Source of the DNA: DATBVX01 sp963695985
GTDB lineage: Bacteria; Pseudomonadota; Gammaproteobacteria; Steroidobacterales; Steroidobacteraceae
Assembly: GCA_963695985.1 (NCBI GenBank)
Contig: CAVOIC010000007.1
Coordinates: 186,001-250,000, forward strand
DNA: 64,000 nt
Direction of reading: 5' to 3'
The notes beneath the pieces are model-generated. The model was given only the letters and a program-made list of their open reading frames with translations, was not told the DNA's origin and made no database searches. The position numbers were made by a program, and so were the translations under genes. Shown here piece after piece: positions 8,578 to 17,018 of the stretch. The stretch's first letter is position 1; the number at the start of each line of letters is the position of its first letter.

Positions 8578-9176
8578 TGAAATATTCGCCCGCCCTGACG
8601 CGGCTGATCGACGCGCTGCGCATCCTGCCCGGGGTCGGACCGAAGACCGCCCAGCGCATGGCGTTTCACCTGCTGGAGCGTGATCGCGACGGCGGCCGGG
8701 AAATCGCCGCAGCGCTGGCCGAAGTGCTCGCACGCATCGGTCATTGCCGGCGCTGCCGCATGCTGACCGAAGAGGAGCTGTGCCCGACCTGCGCCTCCAC
8801 GCAGCGTGATCCGAGCCTGCTGTGCGTGGTGGAGTCGCCGGCGGACGTCGTTGCGGTGGAGCAGTCGGGCAGTTACCGCGGCCAGTACTTCGTATTGATG
8901 GGGCATCTCTCACCCCTCGATGGCATCGGCCCGGAGCAACTCGGCCTGGCGCAGCTCGAGGCGCGCCTGGCGGAAGGCGGCGTCAGCGAAGTAATCCTCG
9001 CAACCAATCCTACCGTGGAAGGCGATGCCACCGCGCACGTAATCGGCGAGATCGCATCACGGCGCGGCGTGCGCGCGACGCGTATCGCACACGGTGTCCC
9101 CGTGGGCGGGGAGCTTGAATACGTGGACGGCGGTACGCTGGCGCACGCGCTCGCCGGTCGGCAGGCGCTCGGCTGA
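8577..9176 (+). CDS. recR: Recombination protein RecR
   Basis: RecF-pathway recombination mediator that with RecO loads RecA at gaps. At 199 residues it is the family length. It shows the N-terminal helix-hairpin-helix (LRILPGVGPKTAQRMAFHLL), a Cys4 zinc finger (CRRCRMLTEEELCPTC, about 57-72), a Toprim domain beginning LLCVVESPADVVAVE, and the C-terminal GVPVGGELEYVDGGTLAHAL Walker-like segment. The start overlaps the ybaB stop by one base. Confidence 0.97.
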   Translation: MKYSPALTRLIDALRILPGVGPKTAQRMAFHLLERDRDGGREIAAALAEVLARIGHCRRCRMLTEEELCPTCASTQRDPSLLCVVESPADVVAVEQSGSYRGQYFVLMGHLSPLDGIGPEQLGLAQLEARLAEGGVSEVILATNPTVEGDATAHVIGEIASRRGVRATRIAHGVPVGGELEYVDGGTLAHALAGRQALG

Positions 9177-9191
9177 GCGAGCGACGCGCTG

Positions 9192-10130
9192 CTACTTCCC
9201 TGCTCTGCGCGGTCGCGTCTCGCGCAACTTGGCTTGCAGGCGCAACAGCCGGCGATAGCTTTCGTAGCGGCGCTGAGCAATGTTCCCGGCCTCGACAGCT
9301 TGGCGCACGCCACAGTCGGGCTCGCGCAGATGGCGACAGTCCTGGAAGCGGCACTGCATCGCGGGCGCGGCAAATTCGCGAAAGGCGTGCGCCGGGTCGG
9401 CCAGCAGCTCCAGCGCCGGCGCATAGTCGCGCACGCCGGGCGAGTCGATCAGATCACCCCCGAACGGCAGGTGCAGCAGCGTTGCAGCGCTGGTGACGTG
9501 CTGACCTTCCATGGTGCTGCGCGATAACGCGGCCGTCTGCGCCTCGAGCCCCGGCAGCAGCCAATTCGCCAGGGTCGATTTGCCGACACCGGACTGGCCG
9601 ACGAGCACGCTCACCTCGTTCTGCAACAGGGCGCGCAGCTCATCGACGCCTCGGCCAGCGAGCGCCGAGCAGCTGCACGCGGGATAACCGATCCGCCCAT
9701 AGCCCGAGAGCTCGGTGCGGCAGGCATCGGATTCAGCCGTGAGTTCCGCTTTGTTCAGCACCACGCCCGCCTTGAGCCCATAGAGCTCGGCTGCGGCGAT
9801 GTAGCGGTCAACGATAAAGAAATCGGGCGCCGGCTCGGGCGCGAAGACGACTATGAGCTGCGTGATGTTGGCGACGACGGCCTCGGTCTGACCCTGCGCG
9901 TTGATCCGTGACAGCACCGAGCGACGCGCCAGCTGTTCGAGCACGATTCCCTGGCCCGCGCCATCCTCCTGCCATTGCACCTCATCGCCGCACACGACTT
10001 GCAGGCGGCGCGCGGCCAGCCGGCAGGGAATTCGGCGCTGATTGGTGTCTTCGACTACTACGTGGCGGCCGTAGCTTGCGATGACGCGTCCGACGAGTGT
10101 CCTGTCCTCTGCACCGGGCGAACCACCCAT
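9192..10130 (-). CDS. rsgA: Small ribosomal subunit biogenesis GTPase RsgA
   Basis: Late 30S maturation factor (YjeQ) whose GTPase is stimulated by the small subunit. The 312-residue protein has an N-terminal OB fold, a circularly permuted GTPase order (G4 VLNKAEL before G1 GQSGVGKSTLANWLL, then G3 DSPGVRDYA) and a C-terminal zinc knuckle with Cys and His residues in CRFQDCRHLREPDCGV. It lies 3 nt downstream of the M48 membrane protease and is probably expressed with it. In gammaproteobacteria rsgA is often next to orn, which here is divergent just beyond the protease gene. Confidence 0.95.
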   Translation of the reverse strand: MGGSPGAEDRTLVGRVIASYGRHVVVEDTNQRRIPCRLAARRLQVVCGDEVQWQEDGAGQGIVLEQLARRSVLSRINAQGQTEAVVANITQLIVVFAPEPAPDFFIVDRYIAAAELYGLKAGVVLNKAELTAESDACRTELSGYGRIGYPACSCSALAGRGVDELRALLQNEVSVLVGQSGVGKSTLANWLLPGLEAQTAALSRSTMEGQHVTSAATLLHLPFGGDLIDSPGVRDYAPALELLADPAHAFREFAAPAMQCRFQDCRHLREPDCGVRQAVEAGNIAQRRYESYRRLLRLQAKLRETRPRRAGK

Positions 10131-10133
10131 GAC

Positions 10134-11375
10134 TCAGGCGGCGTGCTGCAGACGCGCGATGCGGACCGGCGCGGGAGGATGCGAATCGAAGAACGCGGAG
10201 TAGAGCGCATCCGGGCACAAAGTCGTGGCGTTCTCCCGGTAGAGCTTGACCAGCGCCGCAGCGAGCTGGTCCGCGTTCGCATGCGCCATCGCATAGCGGT
10301 CGGCGGCGAACTCGTGTCGCCGTGACCAGGCGGAGCCGAGCGGCGCGAGCCAGAAGGTCAGCACCGGTACGGCCAGCACGAAGAGCAGCAGCGCCATGTG
10401 GGCGGACGGCCGGTCGATGCCGAACGTGGCATAGAACAGCGGCTGAGCGCTCAGCCAGCCGAGCAGGTACAGGCCGCCGAGACCTGCCGCCAGAGTGACG
10501 AGGAGACGCGAGCGGATGTGGTGGAGGCGGAAGTGACCGAGCTCATGCGCTACCACCGCCTCGATTTCCTCGCTCGTCAGGCGCCCGATCAGCGTATCGA
10601 ACAGCACGATGCGCTTGTTCGAACCGAATCCGGTGAAGTACGCGTTGCCGTGTGCCGAGCGACGCGAACCGTCCATGACGAAGATCCCGCGACTATTGAA
10701 GCCGCAACGCTTGATCAGGGCTTCAATGCGCTGGGCGAGCTGCGCGTCGGCGAGCGGTTGAAAGCGATTGAACAACGGCGCGATGAAGGCGGGGTAGGCC
10801 CAGGTCAGTGTGAGGCTGAACGCGGCCCAGGCGAGCCACGCGTACCACCACCAGTAGGAGCCAGCACCCTGCATGAGCCAGAGGATGAGCGCGAGGAGCG
10901 GCAATCCCAGTACGCAGGCGAGCAGAAGGCTCTTGAGGCGGTCGGTAAGGTACAACCGCCAGCCCATGCGGTTGAAGCCGAACCGCGTCTCGATGCCGAA
11001 CACGCGGTACAGAGATAATGGCCAGGCCACGAGCGCCGTGAGTAACGTCGCGCTCACGATGACCGCGAGTCCGAGTGCGACGCCGCCGAGGCCCTGTGCG
11101 CGCCAGGTCGAGTCGAGCCATTGGAGCACTCCGCCCCAGGTCAAAACGACGAGCAGCAGCGCATCGATGCTGGCGTCGACGATCGCGAGACGTGCGTTGG
11201 CGATGGTGTAGTCGCTCGCCTTGCGATGCGCCTCGGGTGGCACGGCGGCACGGAACGCCTCGGGCACGCGCTCGCGCGCAGCGCGGGCACTGGAGCACTG
11301 GCGGTTCAGCAGCCAGATGCGGCACGCCAGCGCGAGAATCAGCAGGATGATGAAAGGTGAGACGAATGGACCCAT
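10134..11375 (-). CDS. M48 family CAAX/Ste24-like integral membrane metalloprotease
   Basis: Predicted inner-membrane zinc protease of the Ste24/HtpX superfamily. The protein has at least six hydrophobic segments, an N-terminal anchor starting MGPFVSPFIILLILALAC, the zinc motif HELGH (about 275-280) and the third-ligand region HEFAADRYAM. The C-terminal part reads YSAFFDSHPPAPVRIARLQ, the DSHPP motif typical of this group. The start is uncertain: the first in-frame Met is at 11393, but the Met at 11375 begins the hydrophobic segment directly and is used here. It is upstream of rsgA on the same strand, with 3 nt between. Substrate unknown. Confidence 0.88.
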   Translation of the reverse strand: MGPFVSPFIILLILALACRIWLLNRQCSSARAARERVPEAFRAAVPPEAHRKASDYTIANARLAIVDASIDALLLVVLTWGGVLQWLDSTWRAQGLGGVALGLAVIVSATLLTALVAWPLSLYRVFGIETRFGFNRMGWRLYLTDRLKSLLLACVLGLPLLALILWLMQGAGSYWWWYAWLAWAAFSLTLTWAYPAFIAPLFNRFQPLADAQLAQRIEALIKRCGFNSRGIFVMDGSRRSAHGNAYFTGFGSNKRIVLFDTLIGRLTSEEIEAVVAHELGHFRLHHIRSRLLVTLAAGLGGLYLLGWLSAQPLFYATFGIDRPSAHMALLLFVLAVPVLTFWLAPLGSAWSRRHEFAADRYAMAHANADQLAAALVKLYRENATTLCPDALYSAFFDSHPPAPVRIARLQHAA

Positions 11376-11445
11376 GAGGCGGCATCGATGCAAGCGCCGG
11401 CAGCTTACCGTCTGCTAATATCCCAACACAATCCACCGCGCTCAC

Positions 11446-12018
11446 ATGGCTCGAGACCCGGACAATCTGATCTGGATCGATCTCGAAATGACCGGGCTCA
11501 GGCCCGACGTCGATCACATCATCGAGATCGCTACGCTGATCACCGACAAGCATCTGCGCGTGCTCGCGGAGGGGCCGGTGCTGGCCTTGCATCAGCCGCA
11601 GGACGTGCTCGGGCTGATGGACGAGTGGAACCAGCGCCAGCACGGGGCTTCGGGATTGCTGGCGCGAGTTCGCGCCAGCACCACGAGCGTGGCTGAAGCA
11701 GAACGCATGACGCTCGCGTTCCTCTCGCAGCACGTGGACGCAGGGTTCTCGCCGATGTGTGGGAACAGCATCTGCCAGGATCGGCGATTCCTCGCGCGCT
11801 TCATGCCGGACCTGGAGCGTTACTTCCATTACCGCAACCTCGATGTGAGCACGCTCAAGGAGCTGGCGCGCCGCTGGGCACCGGAAGTTGCGGCCGGCTT
11901 CACCAAGGCTTCAACGCATTTGGCCCTCGAGGACATTCGCGACTCGGTGCGCGAGTTGCAGTACTACCGCGAGCGCCTGTTCGCCACGTCCATCGCCTCG
12001 ACGCCAGGGAGCGGCTGA
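11446..12018 (+). CDS. orn: Oligoribonuclease
   Basis: Essential 3'-5' exoribonuclease that clears 2-5 nt RNAs, including pGpG from c-di-GMP turnover. The 190-residue protein has the DEDDh residues in order: IDLEMTGL (D/E near 12-14), the Exo II region with Asp, and the HLALEDIRDSVREL Exo III motif near 160. Length and domain match the E. coli enzyme (181 aa). It is divergent from the M48/rsgA pair; the next gene starts 3 nt after its stop. Confidence 0.96.
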   Translation: MARDPDNLIWIDLEMTGLRPDVDHIIEIATLITDKHLRVLAEGPVLALHQPQDVLGLMDEWNQRQHGASGLLARVRASTTSVAEAERMTLAFLSQHVDAGFSPMCGNSICQDRRFLARFMPDLERYFHYRNLDVSTLKELARRWAPEVAAGFTKASTHLALEDIRDSVRELQYYRERLFATSIASTPGSG

Positions 12019-12020
12019 TC

Positions 12021-13010
12021 ATGCTCATGAGCAGCGACCTCGCGGCGCCCGTGGAGGAGGAGCCGGACCTGGCTGCGATCCGCGCCGCTGCCGCTCGCAT
12101 CCGTCCTTTCGTGCGGCGCACGCCGGTCCTGGGCGAGGAGACGCTCGATGAGCAGTTCCATGCCCGGCTCGCCTTCAAGTGCGAGAACCTCCAACGCAGC
12201 GGTTCGTTCAAGCTGCGCGGCGCCGCCAATGCCGTGTATTCACTGTCCGAGGCCATCGCGGCCCGTGGTGTTGCGACTCATTCCTCAGGTAATCACGGCG
12301 CGGCACTCGCCCTCGCGGCACGCCTGCGCGGCATTCCGGCGGCAGTCGTCATGCCAGAAAATTCAGCGGCCGTGAAGATCGCCGCAGTGCGGCACCAAGG
12401 TGCCGAAGTGATCCTGTGCCGTCCCGGGCGGATCGCGCGCGAAGCGGCGCTGGCGGAGTTGCTGGCCAGACGCGAGATGAATGCGGTCCATCCGTACGAT
12501 GATTACCGCGTGATCGCCGGTCAGGGCACCGCGTGTCTGGAGCTGATCGAGGAACAGCCTCGGCTCGAGCTGCTGCTCACGCCGGTCGGCGGCGGCGGCC
12601 TGTTGTCTGGAACGGCAATCGCAGCGCGGGCGCTGGCGCCAGCCGCCCGTGTCATCGGTGTGGAGCCTGAGCAGGCGGACGATGCGTGGCGCTCCTTCAG
12701 GAGTGGTGAACGTGTGCTGCTCGATGCGCCGGATACGGTTGCGGATGGCTTGCGTGCCTCACTGGGCGCACGCAACTTCACCATCATCCGTCGCTGCGTC
12801 GACGACATCGTGCGCGTGTCAGAAGGTGCGATCCTGCGGGCCGCGCGCCTGGCGCTCGAGAGGTTGAAGCTGCTGGTCGAGCCGTCCGCGGCGGTGGTGC
12901 TCGCCGCGTTGATCGACGGACGACTCGACGTCACCGGGCTCAATGTCGGCGTCATCCTGTCCGGGGGTAATGTCGACCTCGATACTGCCCAGTGGCTGAG
13001 GGGTTCATGA
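12021..13010 (+). CDS. PLP-dependent threonine/serine dehydratase or racemase-like protein
   Basis: Fold-type II PLP enzyme of 329 residues. The Schiff-base Lys lies in SGSFKLRGA (near residue 60), the phosphate-binding loop is TPVGGGGLLSG (about 190-200), and SSGNHGAALA is the Asn loop. No C-terminal ACT regulatory domain is present, so it resembles catabolic threonine dehydratase, serine racemase or threo-3-hydroxyaspartate ammonia-lyase rather than biosynthetic IlvA. The open frame begins at 11757 inside orn, but homology starts just after ATG 12021, 3 nt past the orn stop. Its stop overlaps the next start in ATGA. Substrate cannot be settled from sequence. Confidence 0.88.
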   Translation: MLMSSDLAAPVEEEPDLAAIRAAAARIRPFVRRTPVLGEETLDEQFHARLAFKCENLQRSGSFKLRGAANAVYSLSEAIAARGVATHSSGNHGAALALAARLRGIPAAVVMPENSAAVKIAAVRHQGAEVILCRPGRIAREAALAELLARREMNAVHPYDDYRVIAGQGTACLELIEEQPRLELLLTPVGGGGLLSGTAIAARALAPAARVIGVEPEQADDAWRSFRSGERVLLDAPDTVADGLRASLGARNFTIIRRCVDDIVRVSEGAILRAARLALERLKLLVEPSAAVVLAALIDGRLDVTGLNVGVILSGGNVDLDTAQWLRGS

Positions 13011-13651
13011 TGCAACGTGCGGACTGGTACTTCGATTTCATCTCTCCTTATTCTTACCTGCAATTCGGCGATCTGCCGCAGCTGCGCACGCGTTTCGAGA
13101 TCCGGATGAGGCCGATCCTGTTCGCGGGCGTGCTGGCGCATTGGGGTCAGCTCGGGCCGGCCGAAATCCCACCTAAGCGTGCGTTCACCTATCGCCAGGT
13201 GCGCTGGCTGGCGCGCCGTCGCGGCCTCGCGCTCAATCTGCCGCGGGCACACCCGTTCAACCCGCTGCCACTGTTGCGCCTCGCGCTGCATCTCGGCGTG
13301 GACGAGGCGGTCGTGGGCCGGTTGTTCGCTTTCGTCTGGCGCGACGGCAAGATTCCGGACGACCGCGTGGCGTGGCAGGAACTCATGCGCGAGCTCGGCG
13401 TCGCCGATGCGGAGCGCGCGATTGCCGATGAAGCGATCAAGCGTGAGCTGCGCGCCAACACCGAATCCGCCATTGCCGCGGGAGTGTTTGGCGTGCCGAC
13501 GCTTGCCGTCGGAGAATTGCTCTTCTGGGGCAATGACAGCACGCAGATGGCTTGCGATTACGCTGCCGATCCGGCGAGTTTCGCCGAGGACGAAGTGCGC
13601 ATCCGCAATCTTCCGGCATCCGCCGTACGTCAACAGGCCACGCGCCGCTGA
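13007..13651 (+). CDS. 2-hydroxychromene-2-carboxylate isomerase family protein (DsbA fold)
   Basis: A 214-residue DsbA/kappa-GST-fold protein. It begins with WYFDFISPYSYLQF, where Ser replaces the redox Cys and binds glutathione in characterised relatives. It ends with GVFGVPTLAVGELLFWGNDS, the cis-Pro region of the family. Reference members isomerise 2-hydroxychromene-2-carboxylate in naphthalene breakdown using glutathione, but most genomic members act on unknown substrates. The start ATG 13007 overlaps the dehydratase stop (ATGA) and has AGGGG upstream. Confidence 0.88.
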   Translation: MMQRADWYFDFISPYSYLQFGDLPQLRTRFEIRMRPILFAGVLAHWGQLGPAEIPPKRAFTYRQVRWLARRRGLALNLPRAHPFNPLPLLRLALHLGVDEAVVGRLFAFVWRDGKIPDDRVAWQELMRELGVADAERAIADEAIKRELRANTESAIAAGVFGVPTLAVGELLFWGNDSTQMACDYAADPASFAEDEVRIRNLPASAVRQQATRR

Positions 13652-13664
13652 GGCGGGTATCAGC

Positions 13665-14060
13665 GTGGAGCGCATCGTTCATCGGGGAGGCTGCCACTGC
13701 GGTGCGGTTGCCTTCGAGGTCGAGGCGCCTGCGGACCTCGAAGTGCTGGAGTGCAACTGCTCGATCTGCACGCCGAGCGGGTTTCTGCACCTCATCGTGC
13801 CCGCCAGCCGGTTTCGCCTCTTGCGTGGCGCACACGCGCTCACGACCTACAAGTTCAACACGGGCGTGGCTCAGCACATGTTCTGCCGGCGCTGCGGGGT
13901 GAAATCGTTCTACGTGCCGCGCTCGAATCCGGACGGCTACAGCGTGAACCTGCGCTGTCTGGCGCGCGACACGGTGCGCTCGGTTACGATCCGGCCGTTC
14001 GACGACCGGGACCGTGAGCGGTCGGATGCCGCGGTGCGGAGTCTCTCGCGAGGGGAGTAA
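13665..14060 (+). CDS. GFA/CENP-V domain zinc-binding protein
   Basis: A 131-residue protein with the GFA (glutathione-dependent formaldehyde-activating-like) fold: zinc-ligand motifs GGCHCGAVAF, LECNCSICTPSGFLHLIV and MFCRRCGVKSFYVPRS appear in the usual order. The name of the family is historical; most members have no proven formaldehyde activity. The frame is open from 13179, but the domain begins right after GTG 13665, which lies 13 nt past the isomerase stop. It is the last gene of the orn-to-GFA run, followed by a palindromic noncoding region. Confidence 0.88.
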   Translation: MERIVHRGGCHCGAVAFEVEAPADLEVLECNCSICTPSGFLHLIVPASRFRLLRGAHALTTYKFNTGVAQHMFCRRCGVKSFYVPRSNPDGYSVNLRCLARDTVRSVTIRPFDDRDRERSDAAVRSLSRGE

Positions 14061-14069
14061 GAGCAGTCC

Positions 14070-14290
14070 GCTCTGGTCGTTGGGTGGGTGTGCCTTGAGC
14101 TCGTGCGCGCAAATGCGCAGTGACGATCTTGAGCGAGGAACGCTCAAGATCGCACGCGAACCCTCAGCCCGGGCGGCGCTCAGACCACGCTCGCTCACCT
14201 TACCCTCACTGTCCCAGGTCTGAGCGCTGATCGCCCGGGCAGAGGGCATTTGCACACGATCTCAAGCCACACCCACCCAACGCCCAGAGC
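14070..14290. repeat. Long imperfect palindrome with two inner hairpins (element A)
   Basis: Noncoding 221-nt element. Outer arms 14070-14116 and 14246-14290 are about 45 nt each and complementary except for three transversions and a short indel; the arms contain GTTGGGTGGGTGTG and its complement. Inside, 14124-14135 pairs perfectly with 14141-14152 (CGATCTTGAGCG) around a 5-nt loop. 14167-14186 pairs with 14217-14240 over 20 bp with one 4-nt bulge. The fold is therefore a long trunk with two branches. It lies between convergent genes (GFA protein and ppsA). No open reading frame, terminal target duplication or transposase is seen. It resembles elements at 54646, 63111 and 63327 in architecture but not in core sequence. 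Confidence 0.9.
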
Positions 14291-14322
14291 GTCCTGCATC
14301 GGCCCATTGGAGTAAGTTGGCT

Positions 14323-14448
14323 GGTCCGCTGCGCGGACCTCTTACAGGAGAAGTTAACTAACTCTTGTCAGTTAACGCAGGAGCGGGTGGACATCGGCGT
14401 GATACCTGACGACTGCGCCGGCACCTGTGTTTGCGGGTTTAACTTCTC
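14323..14448. repeat. Further nested inverted repeats between GFA gene and ppsA
   Basis: The remaining noncoding stretch up to the ppsA stop holds a 7-bp hairpin at 14323-14339 (GGTCCGC, loop TGC). It also holds a pair of 11-12 nt arms, 14348-14358 (GAGAAGTTAAC) and 14437-14448 (GTTTAACTTCTC). The left arm can alternatively pair locally: GTTAACT 14353-14359 with AGTTAAC 14370-14376. The AT-rich arms stand out from the GC-rich surroundings. There is no clear U-tract to make either hairpin a standard terminator. Confidence 0.65.
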
Positions 14449-14537
14449 ATCATCCTAGGTAACAACAGTCGTGATCCGGCGCACGTCGGCACGGTATTAC
14501 CCGATGGCCGCCCGGGACTGCTCTTGCTGGAACTGCG

Positions 14538-16910
14538 CTACTGCGGATTCGTGTCCACGCGATCGGCGAGGAACAGCCAGGTCTCGACCACGGTATCGGG
14601 ATTGAGCGAGATGCTCTCGATACCCTGCTCGACCAGCCAGCGCGCAAACTCGGGATGATCCGACGGACCCTGGCCGCAGATGCCGATGTACTTGCCGGCC
14701 TTGCGGCAGGCTGCGATCGCCATCGCGAGCAGGGCCTTCACCGCGTCGTCGCGCTCGTCGAAGCCACGGGCGACAATGCCGGAATCCCGATCGAGGCCGA
14801 GCGTGAGCTGCGTCATGTCGTTCGAGCCGATCGACATGCCGTCGAAGAACTCGAGGAACTGCTCCGCGAGCAGTGCGTTGCTCGGCAGCTCGCACATCAT
14901 GATGACCTTCAGGCCGTCCTGGCCGCGCTGCAGGCCGTTGTCCGCCAGCAGCTGCGTTACCTGGGAAGCTTCCTTCAGCGTGCGCACGAACGGCACCATG
15001 ACCTGCACGTTCTTCAGTCCCATGTCGTTGCGCACGCGCTTCAGGGCGCGGCACTCGAGCTCGAAGCAGGGGCGGAAAGTCTCATCGACGTAGCGCGACG
15101 CGCCGCGAAATCCAAGCATCGGATTTTCCTCGTGCGGCTCGTACTGGCGCCCGCCGATGAGGTTGGCGTACTCGTTCGACTTGAAATCGGACAGGCGCAC
15201 GATCACCGGTTCCGGCGCAAAGGCGGCGGCGATCTGCGCGATTCCCTCGCTGAGCTTCTCGACATAGAAGCTCACCGGATCGCGATAGCCGGCCATCTGC
15301 CGGCGGATGGACTGCTTGAGCTCCGCGCTCTGGCGGTCGAACTCCAGCAGGGCGCGCGGGTGCACGCCGATCATCCGGTTGATGATGAATTCCAGGCGCG
15401 CGAGGCCCACACCCTGGTTGGGAATGCCGGCGAAATCAAAGGCGCGGTCCGGGTTGCCCACGTTCATCATGATGCGAACCGGTGCCGTGGGCAGAGTGTC
15501 GAGCTCGATCTGGCGTTTCTCGTAGGCGAGCAGCCCGTCGTACACGTAACCCGTGTCGCCTTCAGCGCAGGAGACCGTGACTTCCTGGCCGGTCTTGACC
15601 TGCTCGGTGGCGTTACCGCAGCCGACCACCGCGGGAATGCCGAGCTCGCGCGCGATGATGGCGGCATGACAGGTGCGCCCACCGCGATTAGTGACGATCG
15701 CTGAGGAACGCTTCATCACCGGTTCCCAGTCAGGGTCGGTCATGTCGGCGACCAGCACGTCGCCGCTCTGTACGCGAGCCATCTCCTTGACGTCACGCAC
15801 GATGCGCGCGGGGCCCGCGCCGATGCGCTGCCCGATGCTGCGTCCACTCGCAAGCACATGCGAGCGGCTATTGAGCGTAAACCGCTGGATCGAGCGTCCG
15901 GCGCGGCTCTGCACGGTTTCCGGGCGCGCCTGCAGGATGTAGATCCTGCCGCTCTCACCGTCCTTGCCCCACTCGATGTCCATGGGGCAGCCGTAGTGTT
16001 CCTCGATGGTCAGCGCCTGGCGCGCCAGCACACGCAGGTCCTCGTCGCTCACCGAAAATTGCAGCCGCTCCGCCTCAGGCACCTCGACCGTCTGCACGCG
16101 CTCAGCACTTCCCGGCGCGGCGTACACCATCTTGATGGCTTTACTGCCGAGATTGCGCCGCAGGATCGCTTCGCGCCCGGCGCGCAGTGCGGGCTTGTAC
16201 ACATAGAACTCGTCGGGGTTGACTGCACCCTGCACGACCGTTTCGCCGAGTCCGTACGAGGCCGTGATGAAGACGACATCGCGAAAGCCCGAGTCGGTGT
16301 CGAGCGTGAACATGACGCCACTCGTGCCGAGGTCGCTGCGCACCATGTGCTGCACGCCGATTGAGAGTGCCACTTGCTCATGCTCGAAACCGTGGTGCAC
16401 GCGGTACGCGATGGCCCGGTCAGTGAACAGTGAGGCGTAGACCTCGTGCATCGCGCGCAGCAGGCTGTCGCGGTCGCGGACATTCAGAACTGTCTCCTGC
16501 TGGCCGGCAAAGGAGGCCTCCGGCAGATCTTCCGCCGTGGCGGAGGAGCGCACCGCGACCGCGATCCCGCCCCCGGCATTCATCTCTTCCCAGGCAGCGA
16601 TGACCTCGGCCTGCAGGCGCTCGGGAAACGGCGTGGCGAGAACCCAGCCGCGGATGCGCGCGCCGGTCTCGGCGAGGCGCGTCACGTCCTCGATGTCGAG
16701 CACGCGCAAGGCGTCCGCAATCCGCGTCGCCAGCCCGCCCTGGGCCAGGAAATCCCGGTATGCCTGGGCGGTGGTGGCGAACCCATCCGGTACCACGACC
16801 TGAAGGCTGGCAAGCTTGCGGATCATCTCGCCAAGTGAGGCATTCTTGCCCCCTACGACTGCGACATCGTGCATGCCGATTTGATCGAACGGCAGGATGT
16901 AGGAACTCAA
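14538..16910 (-). CDS. ppsA: Phosphoenolpyruvate synthase
   Basis: Converts pyruvate, ATP and water to phosphoenolpyruvate, AMP and phosphate for gluconeogenesis. The 790-residue protein has the N-terminal ATP-binding domain (YILPFDQIGMHDVAVVGGKN), the phosphohistidine swivel GGRTCHAAIIARELGIPAVV (His near 420) and the C-terminal PEP-binding barrel with GSNDMTQLTLGLDRD and the Cys motif IGICGQGPSDHP. It is divergent from its regulator ppsR across about 108 nt. Length matches the family (792 in E. coli). Confidence 0.97.
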   Translation of the reverse strand: MSSYILPFDQIGMHDVAVVGGKNASLGEMIRKLASLQVVVPDGFATTAQAYRDFLAQGGLATRIADALRVLDIEDVTRLAETGARIRGWVLATPFPERLQAEVIAAWEEMNAGGGIAVAVRSSATAEDLPEASFAGQQETVLNVRDRDSLLRAMHEVYASLFTDRAIAYRVHHGFEHEQVALSIGVQHMVRSDLGTSGVMFTLDTDSGFRDVVFITASYGLGETVVQGAVNPDEFYVYKPALRAGREAILRRNLGSKAIKMVYAAPGSAERVQTVEVPEAERLQFSVSDEDLRVLARQALTIEEHYGCPMDIEWGKDGESGRIYILQARPETVQSRAGRSIQRFTLNSRSHVLASGRSIGQRIGAGPARIVRDVKEMARVQSGDVLVADMTDPDWEPVMKRSSAIVTNRGGRTCHAAIIARELGIPAVVGCGNATEQVKTGQEVTVSCAEGDTGYVYDGLLAYEKRQIELDTLPTAPVRIMMNVGNPDRAFDFAGIPNQGVGLARLEFIINRMIGVHPRALLEFDRQSAELKQSIRRQMAGYRDPVSFYVEKLSEGIAQIAAAFAPEPVIVRLSDFKSNEYANLIGGRQYEPHEENPMLGFRGASRYVDETFRPCFELECRALKRVRNDMGLKNVQVMVPFVRTLKEASQVTQLLADNGLQRGQDGLKVIMMCELPSNALLAEQFLEFFDGMSIGSNDMTQLTLGLDRDSGIVARGFDERDDAVKALLAMAIAACRKAGKYIGICGQGPSDHPEFARWLVEQGIESISLNPDTVVETWLFLADRVDTNPQ

Positions 16911-17018
16911 GTCTGCTCCTCAGGGACGCAGCAGCGCGGTGGCGACGCTGGTGCACTTGTCTCGGATGGCAGGAGGGTGAAACACTCTGATGCCGTATGT
17001 CGCTGTGAACGAACTGCC

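Noticed and set aside
13179..13664. Longer N-terminus for the GFA protein
   Set aside because: The upstream part overlaps the isomerase gene out of frame and shows no homology; GTG 13665 directly precedes the domain.
14079..14282. GTTGGGT and ACCCAAC at the two arms of element A look like integron attC R boxes (GTTRRRY / RYYYAAC)
   Set aside because: Their order is reversed relative to attC (GTT box first), the element is much more symmetric than attC, and no integrase or cassette gene is present.
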